Both the position numbers and the translations under genes were made by a program. From assembly GCF_035046505.1 (NCBI RefSeq), contig NC_089822.1, positions 96,687,659 through 96,751,658 of the forward strand: a stretch of DNA of 64,000 nucleotides, given 5' to 3'. Source of the stretch: Tiliqua scincoides. Taxonomy: Eukaryota > Chordata > Lepidosauria > Squamata > Scincidae. A model generated the notes under the pieces. The model searched no databases and was not told the DNA's origin. It was given only the letters and a program-made list of their open reading frames with translations. Positions 42,751 to 53,203 of this stretch are shown in pieces (position 1 is the stretch's first letter; each line of letters starts with the position of its first letter).

Positions 42751-43216
42751 TGAGTTGGCATCCTTCAGTCTCGGAAGACTATGGTAACACGCTCTGAATG
42801 GTGGTTACAGAACAGAGTGTCCTCTCCAGTGGGTAAAGTAGATATGGAGGTTAGACTGTTTCCCATGCAGCAAATCCGCCCTCTCCACATCGCTGAAATG
42901 GTCCAATGGAAAGGCAGAAGCCAATACAGTTGGTTCCAGCGGCATCGCAGGAGTTGCCTGAACATGACTGTGTTCAGCCATGAACTGCCTCAGGGACTCC
43001 GGCTCCGGATTTTGCCTCGAGGTTGACTCCTGAAGCCTTTTCCATAACTGGATGTAGCCACAAGGCAGTGGAGGTTTGGGATCAGAGTTTTCCTTCTCTC
43101 AGATGAGCTGCCTTCCCAAGCTAACGAGTCCCACCTACCCAGTGGCTATTTAGTCGCCTCTTACGACAAGTACAGCCAAACTGAGGGCCTATTCTTATCC
43201 CCAGCTCCCAGGGGAC
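42751..43216 (-). mobile_element. 466 bp non-autonomous element with the shared LINE tail
   Basis: On the minus strand the 3' end is the complement of GTTGGCATCCTTCAGTCTCG and ACGCTCTGAATGGTGGTT, the same 3' terminal 60-70 bp as LINE copies A-D. The rest is not the LINE's known coding region. The 5' end reads GGGGATAAGAATAGGCCCTC and, further on, TTGTCGTAAGAGGCGACTAA, which I recall as a 5' leader-like motif of some non-LTR elements (memory only). A 9 bp TSD, AGTCTAATA, lies at 42742-42750 and 43217-43225. It is likely a LINE-dependent element or internally deleted LINE derivative. Confidence 0.75.
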
Positions 43217-43225
43217 AGTCTAATA

Positions 43226-43306
43226 GCCATTTAGTTATTTGATTTTTATCTGTAAACCGCTTTGTGAACTTTTAGTTGAAAAGCAGTATATAAATACTGT
43301 TAATAA

Positions 43307-43350
<44 letters not shown>
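43226..43350 (+). mobile_element. L2-like tail and AAT microsatellite
   Basis: TCTGTAAACCGCTTTGTGAA, AAGCAGTATATAAATACTG and then about 14 AAT units: a common 3' tail of CR1/L2-mobilised elements. Its junction with the preceding element is unclear. Confidence 0.6.
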
Positions 43351-43352
<2 letters not shown>

Positions 43353-43670
43353 TACATATTGAAATGAAAGTGGACCCACCTGAAATTGGCTCGTGACCCA
43401 CCTAGAGGGTCTCAACCCAGTTTGAGAAACACTGTCTTACAGGGAACCTGGAAGCATGCTACATCTCTTTGAACTCTGTGTGCTCACCTAAGATGCCAGG
43501 AGTATCAAACCTGGAACTCTGGCAGTAGCACCCAGAAGCCTTATTCACAGTGCCATTATGGATGTTTGCCAGAAGAGGGCGCTACTGGCCTGGTCTCTGT
43601 TGTGCTGCTGCTCCACTCAACAGGGTTCCAGTAACACTAAGGGCCAATAGGGTTCCATCTGGTTCTATAA

Positions 43671-43760
43671 GGGCACAATCCTAACCAGGTCTACTCAGAA
43701 GTAACTCCTATTTTGTTCAATGGGGCTTATTCTCAGGAAAGTGTGGTTAGGATTGCAGCC
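43671..43760 (+). mobile_element. CAATCCTA-family MITE with TAA TSD
   Basis: A 90 bp element starting GGGCACAATCCTAACC and ending GGTTAGGATTGCAGCC, with TAA at 43668-43670 and 43761-43763. The inner halves TCTACTCAGAAGTAACTCCT and GGGGCTTATTCTCAGGAAAG are complementary in outline. The best-defined copy of the family. Confidence 0.88.
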
Positions 43761-43763
43761 TAA

Positions 43764-44480
43764 AGCTCTCGACTCTGGCCTGAGTCTTCAGTCTGAGTAA
43801 TCCAGTACTGAGGTACACTCTGATTCATTCCCTTAATGACTGATTGACTCATGCCTTTGCTTGCCTTGACAGCATCCCAGCCCTGGAGGGATTCCAGTCA
43901 GCTGGGAGGGGGCCTCCTCCCAGGATTGTGGGTAGAGGTCAGGTTTTGTCCCCACTGCAGTAATGAATTAAGTTTGCATTGAATCAGCAGATTTCAGATC
44001 AAATGCAAGTTCCAATTACTGTGATTCCGATTCTGAAATCTTCAGCAGTTGTGAATTTCCATTTTATGTTCAGCCATGTGAGTAAATATTGAAATGAATA
44101 TTTGCAGGGATCAAATTTGTGTTCTTGACAAGTGTTTTGGGCCAGTTTAATTTCACTGTGTTTGCTACTTGGACGGACACAACCTGGTTGCATCGCCTCA
44201 CCTGCTGTGCCCAAGGATGATGTTGGGTTGCATTCCTACCCCTCTGGGCTGATCAGTCTAGTAAGAACAGTGTGGAAGTCTTGCATGTCAGTCCAGTCAA
44301 GTCAGTGAGCAACTAGATCAGTCAGGTGAAACTATTTGTTAATTCTTATGCAAAGGGTATTCAGTGATAGTCGGATCACAGACTTGGCAAAATATATTTT
44401 CTAGTAAGTTTACTTGTTTTGCGGGACAATAATGACTTTTTCTGCCTACTTGTATGCTGGAACTCAGAGTAGAAAGGAAG
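43764..44480. other. Unassigned stretch
   Basis: No classified repeat or exon-like frame. Confidence 0.3.
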
Positions 44481-44482
44481 TA

Positions 44483-44871
44483 CAGGTGGGGCTTCAGTAA
44501 CTCGTTCTCGCACCCCGCGCTCATACAAAAAAATCATGGATAATGAAATCCGCAAACTTCGCCCCCTTAAGCCCTCCAAAGGGGACTGGAACTGGGGAAC
44601 CTCCAGTGACTTCCTCAGGACTCAGAATGTCACTAAAAACATCACTTCTGATTTTCCAAGAGAAACTGGAAGTAGTGATTTTTCAGCTTTAAGATCCATT
44701 CTGAAGCCTGCAGAGGCAGTGGGTGGATGCATGCTGCCTCTCCCGAAAATCCTCTTGGTAGGACTGGAGCGTAGCTCAGGTGGAGCCAAGTCTGGCTCAA
44801 TGTGGGTCCACTGGACCCGCATTGAGTCAGATCCGCAGATGTAAAATCCGTGGATAAACAGGCTCCACCTG
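44483..44871 (+). mobile_element. Tc1/mariner-type MITE with TA TSD
   Basis: Starts CAGGTGGGGCTTCAG and ends AACAGGCTCCACCTG. TA dinucleotides flank both ends (44481-44482, 44872-44873). Interior GGATCTGACTCAATGCGGGT and GTGGATAAACAGGC. A related element, cut by the window edge, is at 63684-64000. Confidence 0.75.
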
Positions 44872-45769
44872 TACTGTACAAGTTTTTACATTGATGTATA
44901 AAGTATGGTAGGTCATATTTAAGCTATTATTATCCCTACTGAGGACCTGGCCCCTGGTGAAAGGCTGGTGTGGCACAGTGAGTAAGACACTGACAGCACA
45001 ATCCTATGCAAGTCTACTCAAAAGTAAGTCCCATTGTGCTCACTAAGTGTTCAGATAGTTTTAAGTCATCCAATCAGATAAACACATGATCAACCATAGA
45101 TTTTATAAGGACACATAGAGATGTATATTGCCCCAAGCTGTCATTAGGAACAGCCACTGTTTACTCAAAAACCAGACCCATCCGCTGAGTGAGTGCAGGA
45201 ACCAGATCCTGAAATATGCGTGAGTAAAGCAGAGCAGGGGAAAAGTAGTCTGTTATCTGTGTCAGGGATTTGTTTGTTTGTTGCTTGCATTTTAATCTCC
45301 TTGCCATCTGTTGTCAAAAACCCTCCTTTTGCCATTCCTGCTTGTTTGTTTTTGATATGTGTCCTGCTTTGATCCTTTGCAAAATCCCTTCCCCCCACTT
45401 TCTTTTGTTCTGGCCATTCCATTTTTTGTTTTTGTTTTAAATAAACTCCATCTATTTTGTACTGATTACTAGTCTGAGAGTTCATTAGGAAGCGAGTTCT
45501 CATACTTACCAGACTGCCCCAGTTTCACTACTGTTTGGTTTCAAGGGTGAACACTCAGATTTCAGGGACTCCTATGTTATTCTGGCAGAGGAGCTTTTTC
45601 ACAGCAGCCTCTTTCTTCCCAGGTTTCCTAACCCTCAATGGTGGCTGCAGAATACTACCAATTCCCCATTAGCCCTCATTACTAACTGCTTGATGCTGTG
45701 TCCTTTTGGTCCTCCATTCATTCCTTCTGCCCTTTGCAACCACACATGCACACACATACACCAGCGTTA
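44872..45769. other. Unassigned stretch with one partial MITE
   Basis: 44995-45045 is half of a CAATCCTA MITE (CAGCACAATCCTATGCAAGT). The remainder, including a T-rich stretch with TTTTAAATAAACTCC near 45440, is unassigned. Confidence 0.35.
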
Positions 45770-45777
45770 CTATTCTT

Positions 45778-46088
45778 CAGAGATGCGCCAGAGTCACTGC
45801 ACATGAGTAGTGAGTTGGGTCCCAAGTAGGCAACCCCCTGACTTGTCTCGCGAGTCATAAAGAACAGCTGTCGTGACTCAGCCTAGCCACTTATAGAGTC
45901 ATTTTTTTACTTGAGTCCGAGTCATTATGAGGAACAAGTCATGGCACGAGTCAGGCATGGAGAAAAAGTCACTGGCCCCAAATTGCATCCGACTCAGTGA
46001 TGACCGTGACTCAAATTCACACAAGTTGTGGAATACACATGTTTTCACGATTCGAGTTGAGTCTTTACAAGTCAAGTTCCCACCCCTG
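45778..46088 (-). mobile_element. hAT-like element with GAGTC-rich interior
   Basis: Left end CAGAGATGCGCC, right end AAGTTCCCACCCCTG (complement CAGGGGTGGGAACTT). Perfect 8 bp TSD CTATTCTT at 45770-45777 and 46089-46096. The interior repeats GAGTC/GACTC about a dozen times, for example TTGAGTCCGAGTCAT, CGACTCAGTG and GTGACTC. No coding capacity. Confidence 0.8.
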
Positions 46089-46249
46089 CTATTCTTGATG
46101 TTCACCCCCAATATCAGTTAAATATAGCATACCCATGATTATCTGTGCACATGTACAGTTATTCAGATACTATGTGTTCTGCCAAATCCCAATCCACTGG
46201 GCCTCATGCCCGCTTAAGGCTGATCGGTTCCCCCTTGTGCAACTCACCA

Positions 46250-46480
46250 GTACAGCAAGCAAAAGTCAGAGTCCAGTTCCAGTCCACAGATGCCAAGTAA
46301 ACCAGTCCAATCAATTAGAGTTGCCAAATCAGAGTCCAGAGCCAATAAGCCAAGTTACAGTCCAAGGTCAGGTTCCAGGCAGGTCAGTCAAATCCGTCAG
46401 GGTGTCCAAGTCCAGTCACAATCCACAGTCAGACTCCAAATTCAATAAGCCAAGTCAGTCTCCTCTCCAACCTGCACTCC
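46250..46480 (+). repeat. Degenerate CAGTCCA-rich tandem repeat
   Basis: Many variants of AGTCCA/GTCCAG in a row; CAATAAGCCAAGT occurs twice (about 46344 and 46443), about 98 bp apart. A degenerate tandem structure of unknown origin. Confidence 0.55.
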
Positions 46481-47295
46481 TTCAAAACCCACCAACCCTT
46501 CCTGCCTCAGGTGCTCCATATATCCGTGACGGCCCTATTGCCTTCAAGTGGCTGCAGCTGTGCAGCACACTCTGCTGGATGCCCAGGCCTTACCCTTAAA
46601 GGGGCCACTGCTGACACCACATCTACCTCCTCGCTAGTTCTTCCAGATTCCAATACACTATGTTCTACATTCCTTCTGTGGTACACATATTCATTTGGGA
46701 GAGGCCCAGTCCACATGTTGATTTTTAAGATGGTATCATGTATCATAGATTGTATCACAGATTATATCACAAAAATGCACATGTGCATTCAGATTCACAA
46801 AAATGCACATGTGTGTACATTGTACAGTGTACAATGTAACAATTGTATAGCTCTATGGCCTTTGAATTCAATTTGAATTTTTTACCAATTTGGCAAATAA
46901 AATTTCACCAAGAGGAAAATGTGTGAAATAAACTGAGAAGCACTTTATTTCACCAGTGTTTTTCCCATAGTGTATACCCATCAAATATAAATCTATCCAT
47001 CACAAAGGAGAGAATTTAGCATGCAGTAAACAAGTGTTTCATCGCATGTCAAACCAAAAAGCATTTCCTTGTGCAAAGTAGGAGAGAACCTGTCATGTTG
47101 GATGTGTGTTCAGAAGCAGCCACGCCATGAGCCAAGGAGAGAGAGTCAACTCAAGAGGCAGATATGGGTACCATTAAGAATAGTGGTGAGTTCTGACCCA
47201 GAGAATTGAGTTTCTGATTGATCAGAAAGAACTCCATGTATTGGAATGAATGGAGTTCGCATGACACCTACAGCACAATCCTCTTCGTATTTGTG
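46481..47295. other. Unassigned stretch
   Basis: 46770-46840 has two AAAATGCACATGTG words and GTACATTGTACAGTGTACAATG, a small local palindrome. Nothing else recognised. Confidence 0.35.
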
Positions 47296-48361
47296 TTGGC
47301 AACCTTCTGTCTCGAAAGACTATGGTATCGCGCTCTGAAAGGTGGTTCTGGAACAGCGTCTAGTGTGGCTGAAAAGACCAATCCGGGAGTGACAATCCCT
47401 TCCACACCGGGAGCAAGTGCAGTCTGTCCCTGGTCTGTCTCCCTGGCTATGGGCCTTCCTTCTTTGCCTCTTTGCCTCAGACTGTTGGCCAAGTGTCTCT
47501 TCAAACTGGGAAAGGCCATGCTGCACAGCCTGCCTCCAAGCGGGCTGCTCAGAGGCCAGGGTTTCCCACTTGTTGAGGTCCACTCCTAAGGCCTTCAGAT
47601 CCCTCTTGCAGATGTCCTTGTATCGCAACTGTGGTCTACCTGTAGGGCACTTTCCTTGCACGAGTTCTCCATAGAGGAGATTCTTTGGGATCCGGCCATC
47701 ATCCATTCTCACGAGATGATCGAGCCAACGCAGGCGTCTCTGTTTCAGCAGTGCATACATGCTAGGGATTCCAGCACGTTCCAGGACTGTGTTGTTTGGA
47801 ACTTTGTCCTGCCAGGTGATGCCGAGGATGCGTCGGAGGCAGCGCATGTGGAAAGCGTTCAGTTTCCTCTCCTGTTGTGAGCGAAGAGTCCATGATTTGC
47901 TGCAGTACAGAAGTGTACTCAGGATGCAAGCTCTGTAGACCTGGACCTTGGTATTTTCCGTCAGCTTCTTGTTGGACCAGACTCTCTTTGTGAGTCTGGA
48001 AAACGTGGTAGCTGCTTTACCGATGTGTTTGTTTAGCTCGGTATCGAGAGAAAGAGTGTCGGAGATCGTTGAGCCAAGGTACACAAAGTCATGGACAACC
48101 TCCAGTTCATGCGCAGAGATTGTAATGCAGGGAGGTGAGTCCACATCCTGAACCATGACCTGTGTTTTCTTCAGGCTGATCGTCAGTCTAAAATCTTGGC
48201 AGGCCTTGCTAAAATGATCCATGAGCTGCTGGAGATCTTTGGCAGAGTGGGTAGTGACAGCTGCATTGTCGGCAAAGAGGAAGTCACGCAGACATTTCAG
48301 CTGGACTTTGGACTTTGCTCTCAGTCTGGAGAGGTTGAAGAGCTTTCCATCTGATCTGGAG
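47296..48361 (-). mobile_element. LINE copy D, 5' truncated, most intact
   Basis: The 3' end is at 47296 (TTGGCAACCTTCTGTCTCGA). Homology to copy A ends at about 48361, in the SDGKLFNLSRLRAKSK segment upstream of the FADD box. The coding part is open without interruption, unlike A-C, so this is probably the youngest of the four copies. A TSD was not found. Confidence 0.92.
47320..48361 (-). pseudogene. LINE copy D: reverse transcriptase C-terminal half plus zinc finger
   Basis: About 347 LINE-derived residues in one frame. In order: SDGKLFNLSRLRAK, CLRDFLFADNAAVTTHSAK (RT catalytic box with the second D changed to N, at 48265-48270), GLTISLKKTQVM, DFVYLGSTIS, LLYCSKSWTL, CLRRILGITWQDK, RWLDHLVRMDDGRIPKNLLY, GRPQLRYKDICKRDLKALG, and the C-terminal finger CSRCGRDCHSRIGLFSHTRRC. 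The endonuclease and RT motifs before the catalytic box are missing. The open frame runs on 5' into about 24 unrelated residues from flanking DNA. It would not be active. Confidence 0.88.
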
Positions 48362-48449
48362 ACAAAGGTGTGGAGTGGTGAGACAAACGGGAGGCAGGGG
48401 GGAGGGGCAAGAGAGGGGTTTGTGGGTATCTTCATATTTACTCAGCCCA

Positions 48450-48530
48450 ATACTAGGCATATCTACCCATGCCATTGAGTCCAGTGGGGCTTACTCCCAG
48501 GAATGTGTACATAGGTGTGCAGCCTAAGTT
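48450..48530 (+). mobile_element. CAATCCTA-family MITE, degenerate
   Basis: CAGCCCAATACTAGGCATAT, GGGGCTTACTCCCAGGAATG and GTGTGCAGCC. Parts of the left half are missing. Confidence 0.55.
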
Positions 48531-48692
48531 CCATTTTGTTTGATGGGGCTTACTCCCTCACTAGTAAGTATAATTAGGTTTGTGGACTTAGTGACCTTGT
48601 GTAGTGCCCCATTCATGGCCTTGATGCATGTACAGAAGAACTTCATGCTGGACTGTGCTCCATACTAAAAAAATACAGTTAGATGAGTAGTA

Positions 48693-49440
48693 CCATGTTT
48701 CCCTGGAAATAAGACACTGTCTCATTTTTTTGGCTCAAAAAAACACACTAGGACTTTTTATCGGTGTAGGTCTTTTTTTTTTTTTTTTTAATGTACAACA
48801 ATCCACAGTCATTCATGTATAAAAATATACTGTTCAAAAATATCCCCTCAGCAACCAGGAGGATGCCTGCCTGCCTGTCTACTCAGAAGTCAGTCCCTTT
48901 ATAGTTAATGGGACTTACTCCCTGGAAGGTGTGGAGAGAGTGTTCCCTAAGTGCCCAGGAGGATGCCTGCTTTCTTGTCTACTCAGAAGTCAGTCCCTTT
49001 ATAGTTAATGGAACTTACTCCCTGGAAGGTGTGGAGAGGGTGTTCCCTAATCACCCAGGAGGATGCCTGCTTTCTTGTCTACTCAGAAGTCAGTCCCTTT
49101 ATAGTTAATGGGACTTACTCCCTGGAACATGTGGAGAGCCTCAGAGCCTGGTAGGAAGGGTTACCTCACTTGCTGCTTCCTGCCTCAGCTGCTCCTCAGC
49201 ATCCTCTGTCCAAGGCAGCACAGCAGGTGCTTTCTAGGTGGCGGACATGGAGTACAGCGTTGCTGGTCACGTTTTCCACCTCCCCCCCCCCGCCCCCGCC
49301 TGAGGACCCCTTCCGCCCCCCTGTCCTGTCCCCGATCACAACTAGGTCTCATTTTTGGGGTAGGTCTTATATTTCAGCAATTCTCAAAAAACACACTAGA
49401 TCTTATTTTGGGGGTAAGTTTTATTTTGGGGGAAACACGG
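48693..49440 (+). mobile_element. Tc1/mariner-type element with inner 100 bp tandem repeat
   Basis: Left end CCATGTTTCCCTGGAAATAA, right end GGGGGAAACACGG, inverted. TA lies on both sides (48691-48692, 49441-49442). Sub-terminal AATAAGAC/TCTTATTTTGGGGG words are repeated within both arms. No transposase frame. 48856-49137 is a three-unit tandem repeat. Confidence 0.75.
48856..49137 (+). repeat. Three tandem units, exactly 100 bp period
   Basis: GGATGCCTGC recurs at 48861, 48961 and 49061. Each unit contains TCTACTCAGAAGTCAGTCCC, TTTATAGTTAATGG and ACTTACTCCCTGGAA, so the unit itself is derived from the CAATCCTA MITE family. The second and third units differ at only a few positions. Confidence 0.95.
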
Positions 49441-49514
49441 TATCACTCAGGTTTGGATCAAGGCCTCCCAAGATATCAATGTTTTATTTTCTGTATATAT
49501 TCTGTCTCTTGCAG

Positions 49515-49634
49515 CAGAGTTCTGCTTGGAGTTACACTGTTTGTTACTACCAAGAAAGTTGTGATCATTATCATGCACTTGGAGAACAATCCATTGCATA
49601 TGTATGTGCTGTCCTCCAAAAAGGAACGTTATAA
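49515..49634 (+). CDS. Candidate terminal exon of an unidentified host gene
   Basis: It is preceded by a strong acceptor with a long pyrimidine tract (TATATATTCTGTCTCTTGCAG). Two frames stay open. The phase 0 frame gives QSSAWSYTVCYYQESCDH and YHALGEQSIAYVCAVLQKGTL with a stop at 49632-49634. The other gives RVLLGVTLFVTTKKVVII... and ends at 49641. The first joins in frame with the end of the candidate exon at 39260-39363, which also closes in phase 0, but that may be chance and intermediate exons are possible. I do not recognise either protein. A poly(A)-type AATAAA occurs at 50208 (GAATGAAATAAACAG), inside a dispersed repeat. Confidence 0.3.
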   Translation, partial: QSSAWSYTVCYYQESCDHYHALGEQSIAYVCAVLQKGTL

Positions 49635-49641
49635 GAAGTGA

Positions 49642-50069
49642 AGTAATGCTAGATGCAGGATAAACAATTTTTGATTAAGCTGGACATGAAAATTATAATT
49701 GTGATTGTAAAGTAAATTAACAGGGAGTAGTAATTACTGTGCTTTGTGCTTTCAGTTCAAATAATAGATGGTCAAATAAGCTACAAATCAGGCTCATCAG
49801 CTGCTTGGCTGAAGGGGAACCAGGGGGTTGAAGAAATCCCTGTCCCCCATTTTGCCCTCCCAAAATGCTTATCATTGTAATTGCAGTTGATTTGAAGGGC
49901 TGTGTGTACACAGAGTTTTGGATTGTTGAGAAGTTTTTTTTTTTTCAAAGAATTGTGTGCATTCCAATTACAACCCTTCCCCAGGGTTTCCAGAGTTTTC
50001 TGATACAAGAACCTCCAGCCTGTCTTCTAATCTAAACAGACCAGGGCTGACAGAAGACACCTCGGCACC
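49642..50069. other. Unassigned stretch
   Basis: AT-rich; would be 3' untranslated region if the candidate terminal exon is real. Confidence 0.25.
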
Positions 50070-50295
50070 AGGGGCGGCATGCAATTGTATTGCCAGAAGG
50101 GCAACGGTTCTTTTTGGATCTGGAGACAAGGAAAAGGCCAGTGGGTGAAAGACAGTATTGGATTTTTTAGCTTTGCACAAGCAAGAATCCCCAAGATGAA
50201 GAGAATGAAATAAACAGTGTTCTTAATGTCCCTCAAAACAGAAGTGGCACGCACCTTTTCCTATGGACTTGCTTCTCTCATGGGCAAGCTGTGTG
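50070..50295 (+). repeat. Unclassified dispersed repeat, copy 2
   Basis: Follows copy 3 (54160-54400) block by block: ATTGCCAGAAGGGCAACGGT, CAGTGGGTGAAAGACAG, TTTTAGCTTTGCACAAGCAA, GAATGAAATAAAC, TTAATGTCCCTCA and CTTCTCTCATGGGCAAGCTG. Confidence 0.65.
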
Positions 50296-53109
50296 GCATG
50301 TCTGCAGCCACCATTCCTCCCCACTTCCCACTGAGAAATGCTCTGATCTTCCCATTCCTCCCCCCCCCCCCCCGTCCATAGCCTGTCCCTGCCACTGACT
50401 TATATTGGGGGTTCCAGGTGCCAGGGATTCCAGGGAGGCCACTGGTGTGTGGCTGGTACTGCTTGTCATTTCCAGCAGTGGCCTGGTCGTGTTTTGTGAC
50501 ACCATAATTCAGGCTGTGCTGCTGGACTGCGAGTGCCAGCAGTGCAGTCCAATGATAGTATAGGGCTGTTAGTGTATCAACAATGAATCAGTGAAAATGA
50601 CTTACATTATTTAATGCTTGTTGGTAACAGGGTAACTTGTTTGGCACATGGGATGAGTTCATTTATAGTGCATCTTTGAATTCACATTTTTCCTATAACA
50701 ATGGCGCGGCGAGTCAGAACCTTGTTGTGCCACCTGAAGAGTCAGCCCTGAAGAAATGAAAGAAATCAAGAATCAACCTTTTTTGTTAACAAGAGTATTT
50801 GCTGACTCGCTGCATGAGGTGAAGAAACTGTTTTCAAGGTGATCTAGCAAATTGTGTGAAGTGCTCCTTCTATTTATGGTGGTATTGGCCACAAACAAAA
50901 ACTTCCTCTAAATAATCCACAGACACATTTCATTTGCCTCTCTGGTCACAAATGCTCTGCATTGCTTGCTTAAAGCACATTATGCAGGCAGGGGTTCTTT
51001 CTAGGCCTTCAGGGCAACACAGAAGGCACAAAATTTCACAAAAGCAAAATTCAGAAAAAAAACACACACACACAACTAGACTAAATGGAGTCCTGGGCAA
51101 AAGTTGTATTTCAACAGTTCCAATAATTTTTTTTTTTGGGGGGGGGGGGAAGAGTGTATTAAAGACTAACAAGAGCCTACTTTAGGGCAGCCAATTGGTG
51201 GCTAGCCTTCCCAAGTGGCCTCTGCTTCCAAGACCCTCCCTCCAATTTTACACCACAAAAGTTTTTCTCCTTGCAAGCTGAATTCCAGAGGCAAAGCTCA
51301 CCCCCCCCCCCCCGTATACAGCACCTGTGGGTTTGATAAGAATGACCTCATGTCCATCTCATTTATGCTCTCCTGTATGCTTGAATTTTGGCACAAGGGG
51401 AGAATTGTGCCAAAACTATTTTTGCCAGTGTCGTCTCAGCAAATGCAGGAATGAGTCAGTGACATTAATGTCCTTGTTAACTTCCACCACTGCATGGCTC
51501 CTGTTAAACATTAAACTACTGAAGAGGGCCCACTTCATCAGACACATCGGAAGTATGTCTGCATCAAGCATCCTAGTGCTCTCTCAAGCATCCTGATTCT
51601 TCATTCCCAGTCCTTAGGACTTCTGTGAATGCAGGTACATGCCCTGTTTTTGCAAGAATAGGCAAACTTCCTAAGCTTAATAAAGATTGTATATGAATAG
51701 TGTAAATAATAATAGTAATAAGAATATAGAAAATGTTGTGTATTGTCTCTTTGAAAGCCAAAACCAAGGCCTCGAGATGAGCGAGGCCATATGAGGAAAC
51801 CAGAGAAACAGTTTCAGTTTTATAACAGAAACCTGTGTGAGTGATTGACTTGTAAGATCTCTTTGGGGCTTGAACATTCCTAGGCCAAGATGGGCCAAAA
51901 ATCTGAAAATATGGGCAACATCAAGGCTGAGCATGTCCCTGGCTGGGCATGTCCCTGGGTTCACAGCCATTCAGAGGCCCACCTGTGGGCAGACCCACTC
52001 TTCTTGGTGCTGCAACACAAATCTCAGTGACCTAAAATTATTTTTGTAAGAAAATACTAAGTTGTGTGGTGACAAATCACACATAGAGCTTAAAAACACA
52101 GATACAAAGTTCACTCGGTGACATTCTATTCTCTGACATGAATAGTTTTAGATGGTGGCAACTTGTGGAATAGCCAGTGACCTTGCTAGCAGCCACCCCT
52201 TCCCCCCCCACATCACTGCAATAACACTGTGGGAGGGTCTCTGGGAGCAAGTCCTGTTGGTTGTTGGAGTGTGGAGAAGAGGAAGATGTGCCCATGTGAA
52301 TAGAGACTTACACAGGCAGTTCTTCTTATCCTCCTTCCCAATGACTAATAGGGCTTGCTCCCAGGATCCTTTGGGAGGAGGAAAAGGAGATGTGCACTCT
52401 GGCTATGTTCATTTTTCTAATAGCGAATAGGAGAAAGTGGCATTTCTAGCATGCCTCTCTACCATGCTTCTAGCACAGGTCATTTTAAAAATGGCGTCCA
52501 GTCATCAAGGAGTAATTGAAATCAAATACATGATGTTGCCATGTTGTTGCCGTAATGTATGGAGGCCACCGTGCTTCTGTCAGTCACAATCAAATGAATG
52601 GAGGTGTCCATCTTTAATAGCGCCGAGCTTGCAATTCAAATTGCTAGTGTGGCGAGCTTGCTAGAATGTGAAGAAAGAACATGACCCAAGTGTGCTGAAA
52701 GGAGAAACAAAGCTCACTAGTGCTCTTAGGTCTAGAAGCTAAAAAACAAATGCAGCCTTTGCTCGCCAGCAGAATAGGCCAAGGAATGGATAGATGGAAT
52801 GGAGGAAAGCTGTGAGAAGTTGGAGCAGAGGGAAAGGAGAGAAAGAGATGCCAGGGAGAAGAAGGAGGTGAAAGGAGGAGGGGGCCAGTTGCGGCTCACA
52901 CCGGGGGAAGTTGAATTCCATCCTCTTACCCTGTGTAAAGTTGCAGAAGTTCCAGTTGGGCTACTTGGATCTGTGCCACCTAAAAAGATGGCATGAAAGT
53001 GCTTTATGGCACTTTTGTGACACTGCCGGGCCGGCGCAAGGGACTTGCACTGGCCCAACATGAGGATGGGATTGCACCCATATTTCCCTATTTCTGTCAC
53101 TGCAGTAAT
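50296..53109. other. Unassigned stretch
   Basis: No gene recognised. C homopolymers near 50360 and 51301 and a G run near 51140 are present. 52890-53090 resembles the interior of the Harbinger-like element at 59249 (CACTTTTGTGACACTGCCGG, GCAAGGGACTTGCACTGGCC), so an eroded relative probably ends at the MITE that follows. Confidence 0.35.
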
Positions 53110-53111
53110 GT

Positions 53112-53203
53112 ACAGCCCAATCCTATGCAGGCCTACTCAGAAGTACATCCCACTGTATTCAATGGGGCCTACTCCCAGGAAAGTGTGCATAGGATTGCAG
53201 CCG
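53112..53203 (+). mobile_element. CAATCCTA-family MITE
   Basis: CAGCCCAATCCTATGCAGGC, CTACTCAGAAGTACATCCCA, CCTACTCCCAGGAAAGTGTG and CATAGGATTGCAGCC: a nearly complete copy. Confidence 0.8.

Larger units (their letters stand above)
41748..43434 (+). mobile_element. hAT element, type 4, with at least four nested insertions
   Basis: Left end CAGTGGTACACTG (41748) and right end CAGTTTGAGAAACACTG (43434). Flanks CATTACAG (41740-41747) and TCTTACAG (43435-43442) match at 6/8 with the central TA. The family's own sequence is split by a 5S SINE (41835-41979), a BovB (42079-42279), a Harbinger-like MITE (42306-42484) and a LINE-tail element (42751-43216), plus an L2-like tail with an AAT run (43226-43350). 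Three of the guests carry their own TSDs. Confidence 0.85.

Noticed and set aside
45420-45540. Possible LTR end (TTTTAAATAAACTCC followed by CTGAGAGTTC)
   Set aside because: No partner LTR, no boundary repeat and no internal element nearby; the poly(A)-like word alone is weak.
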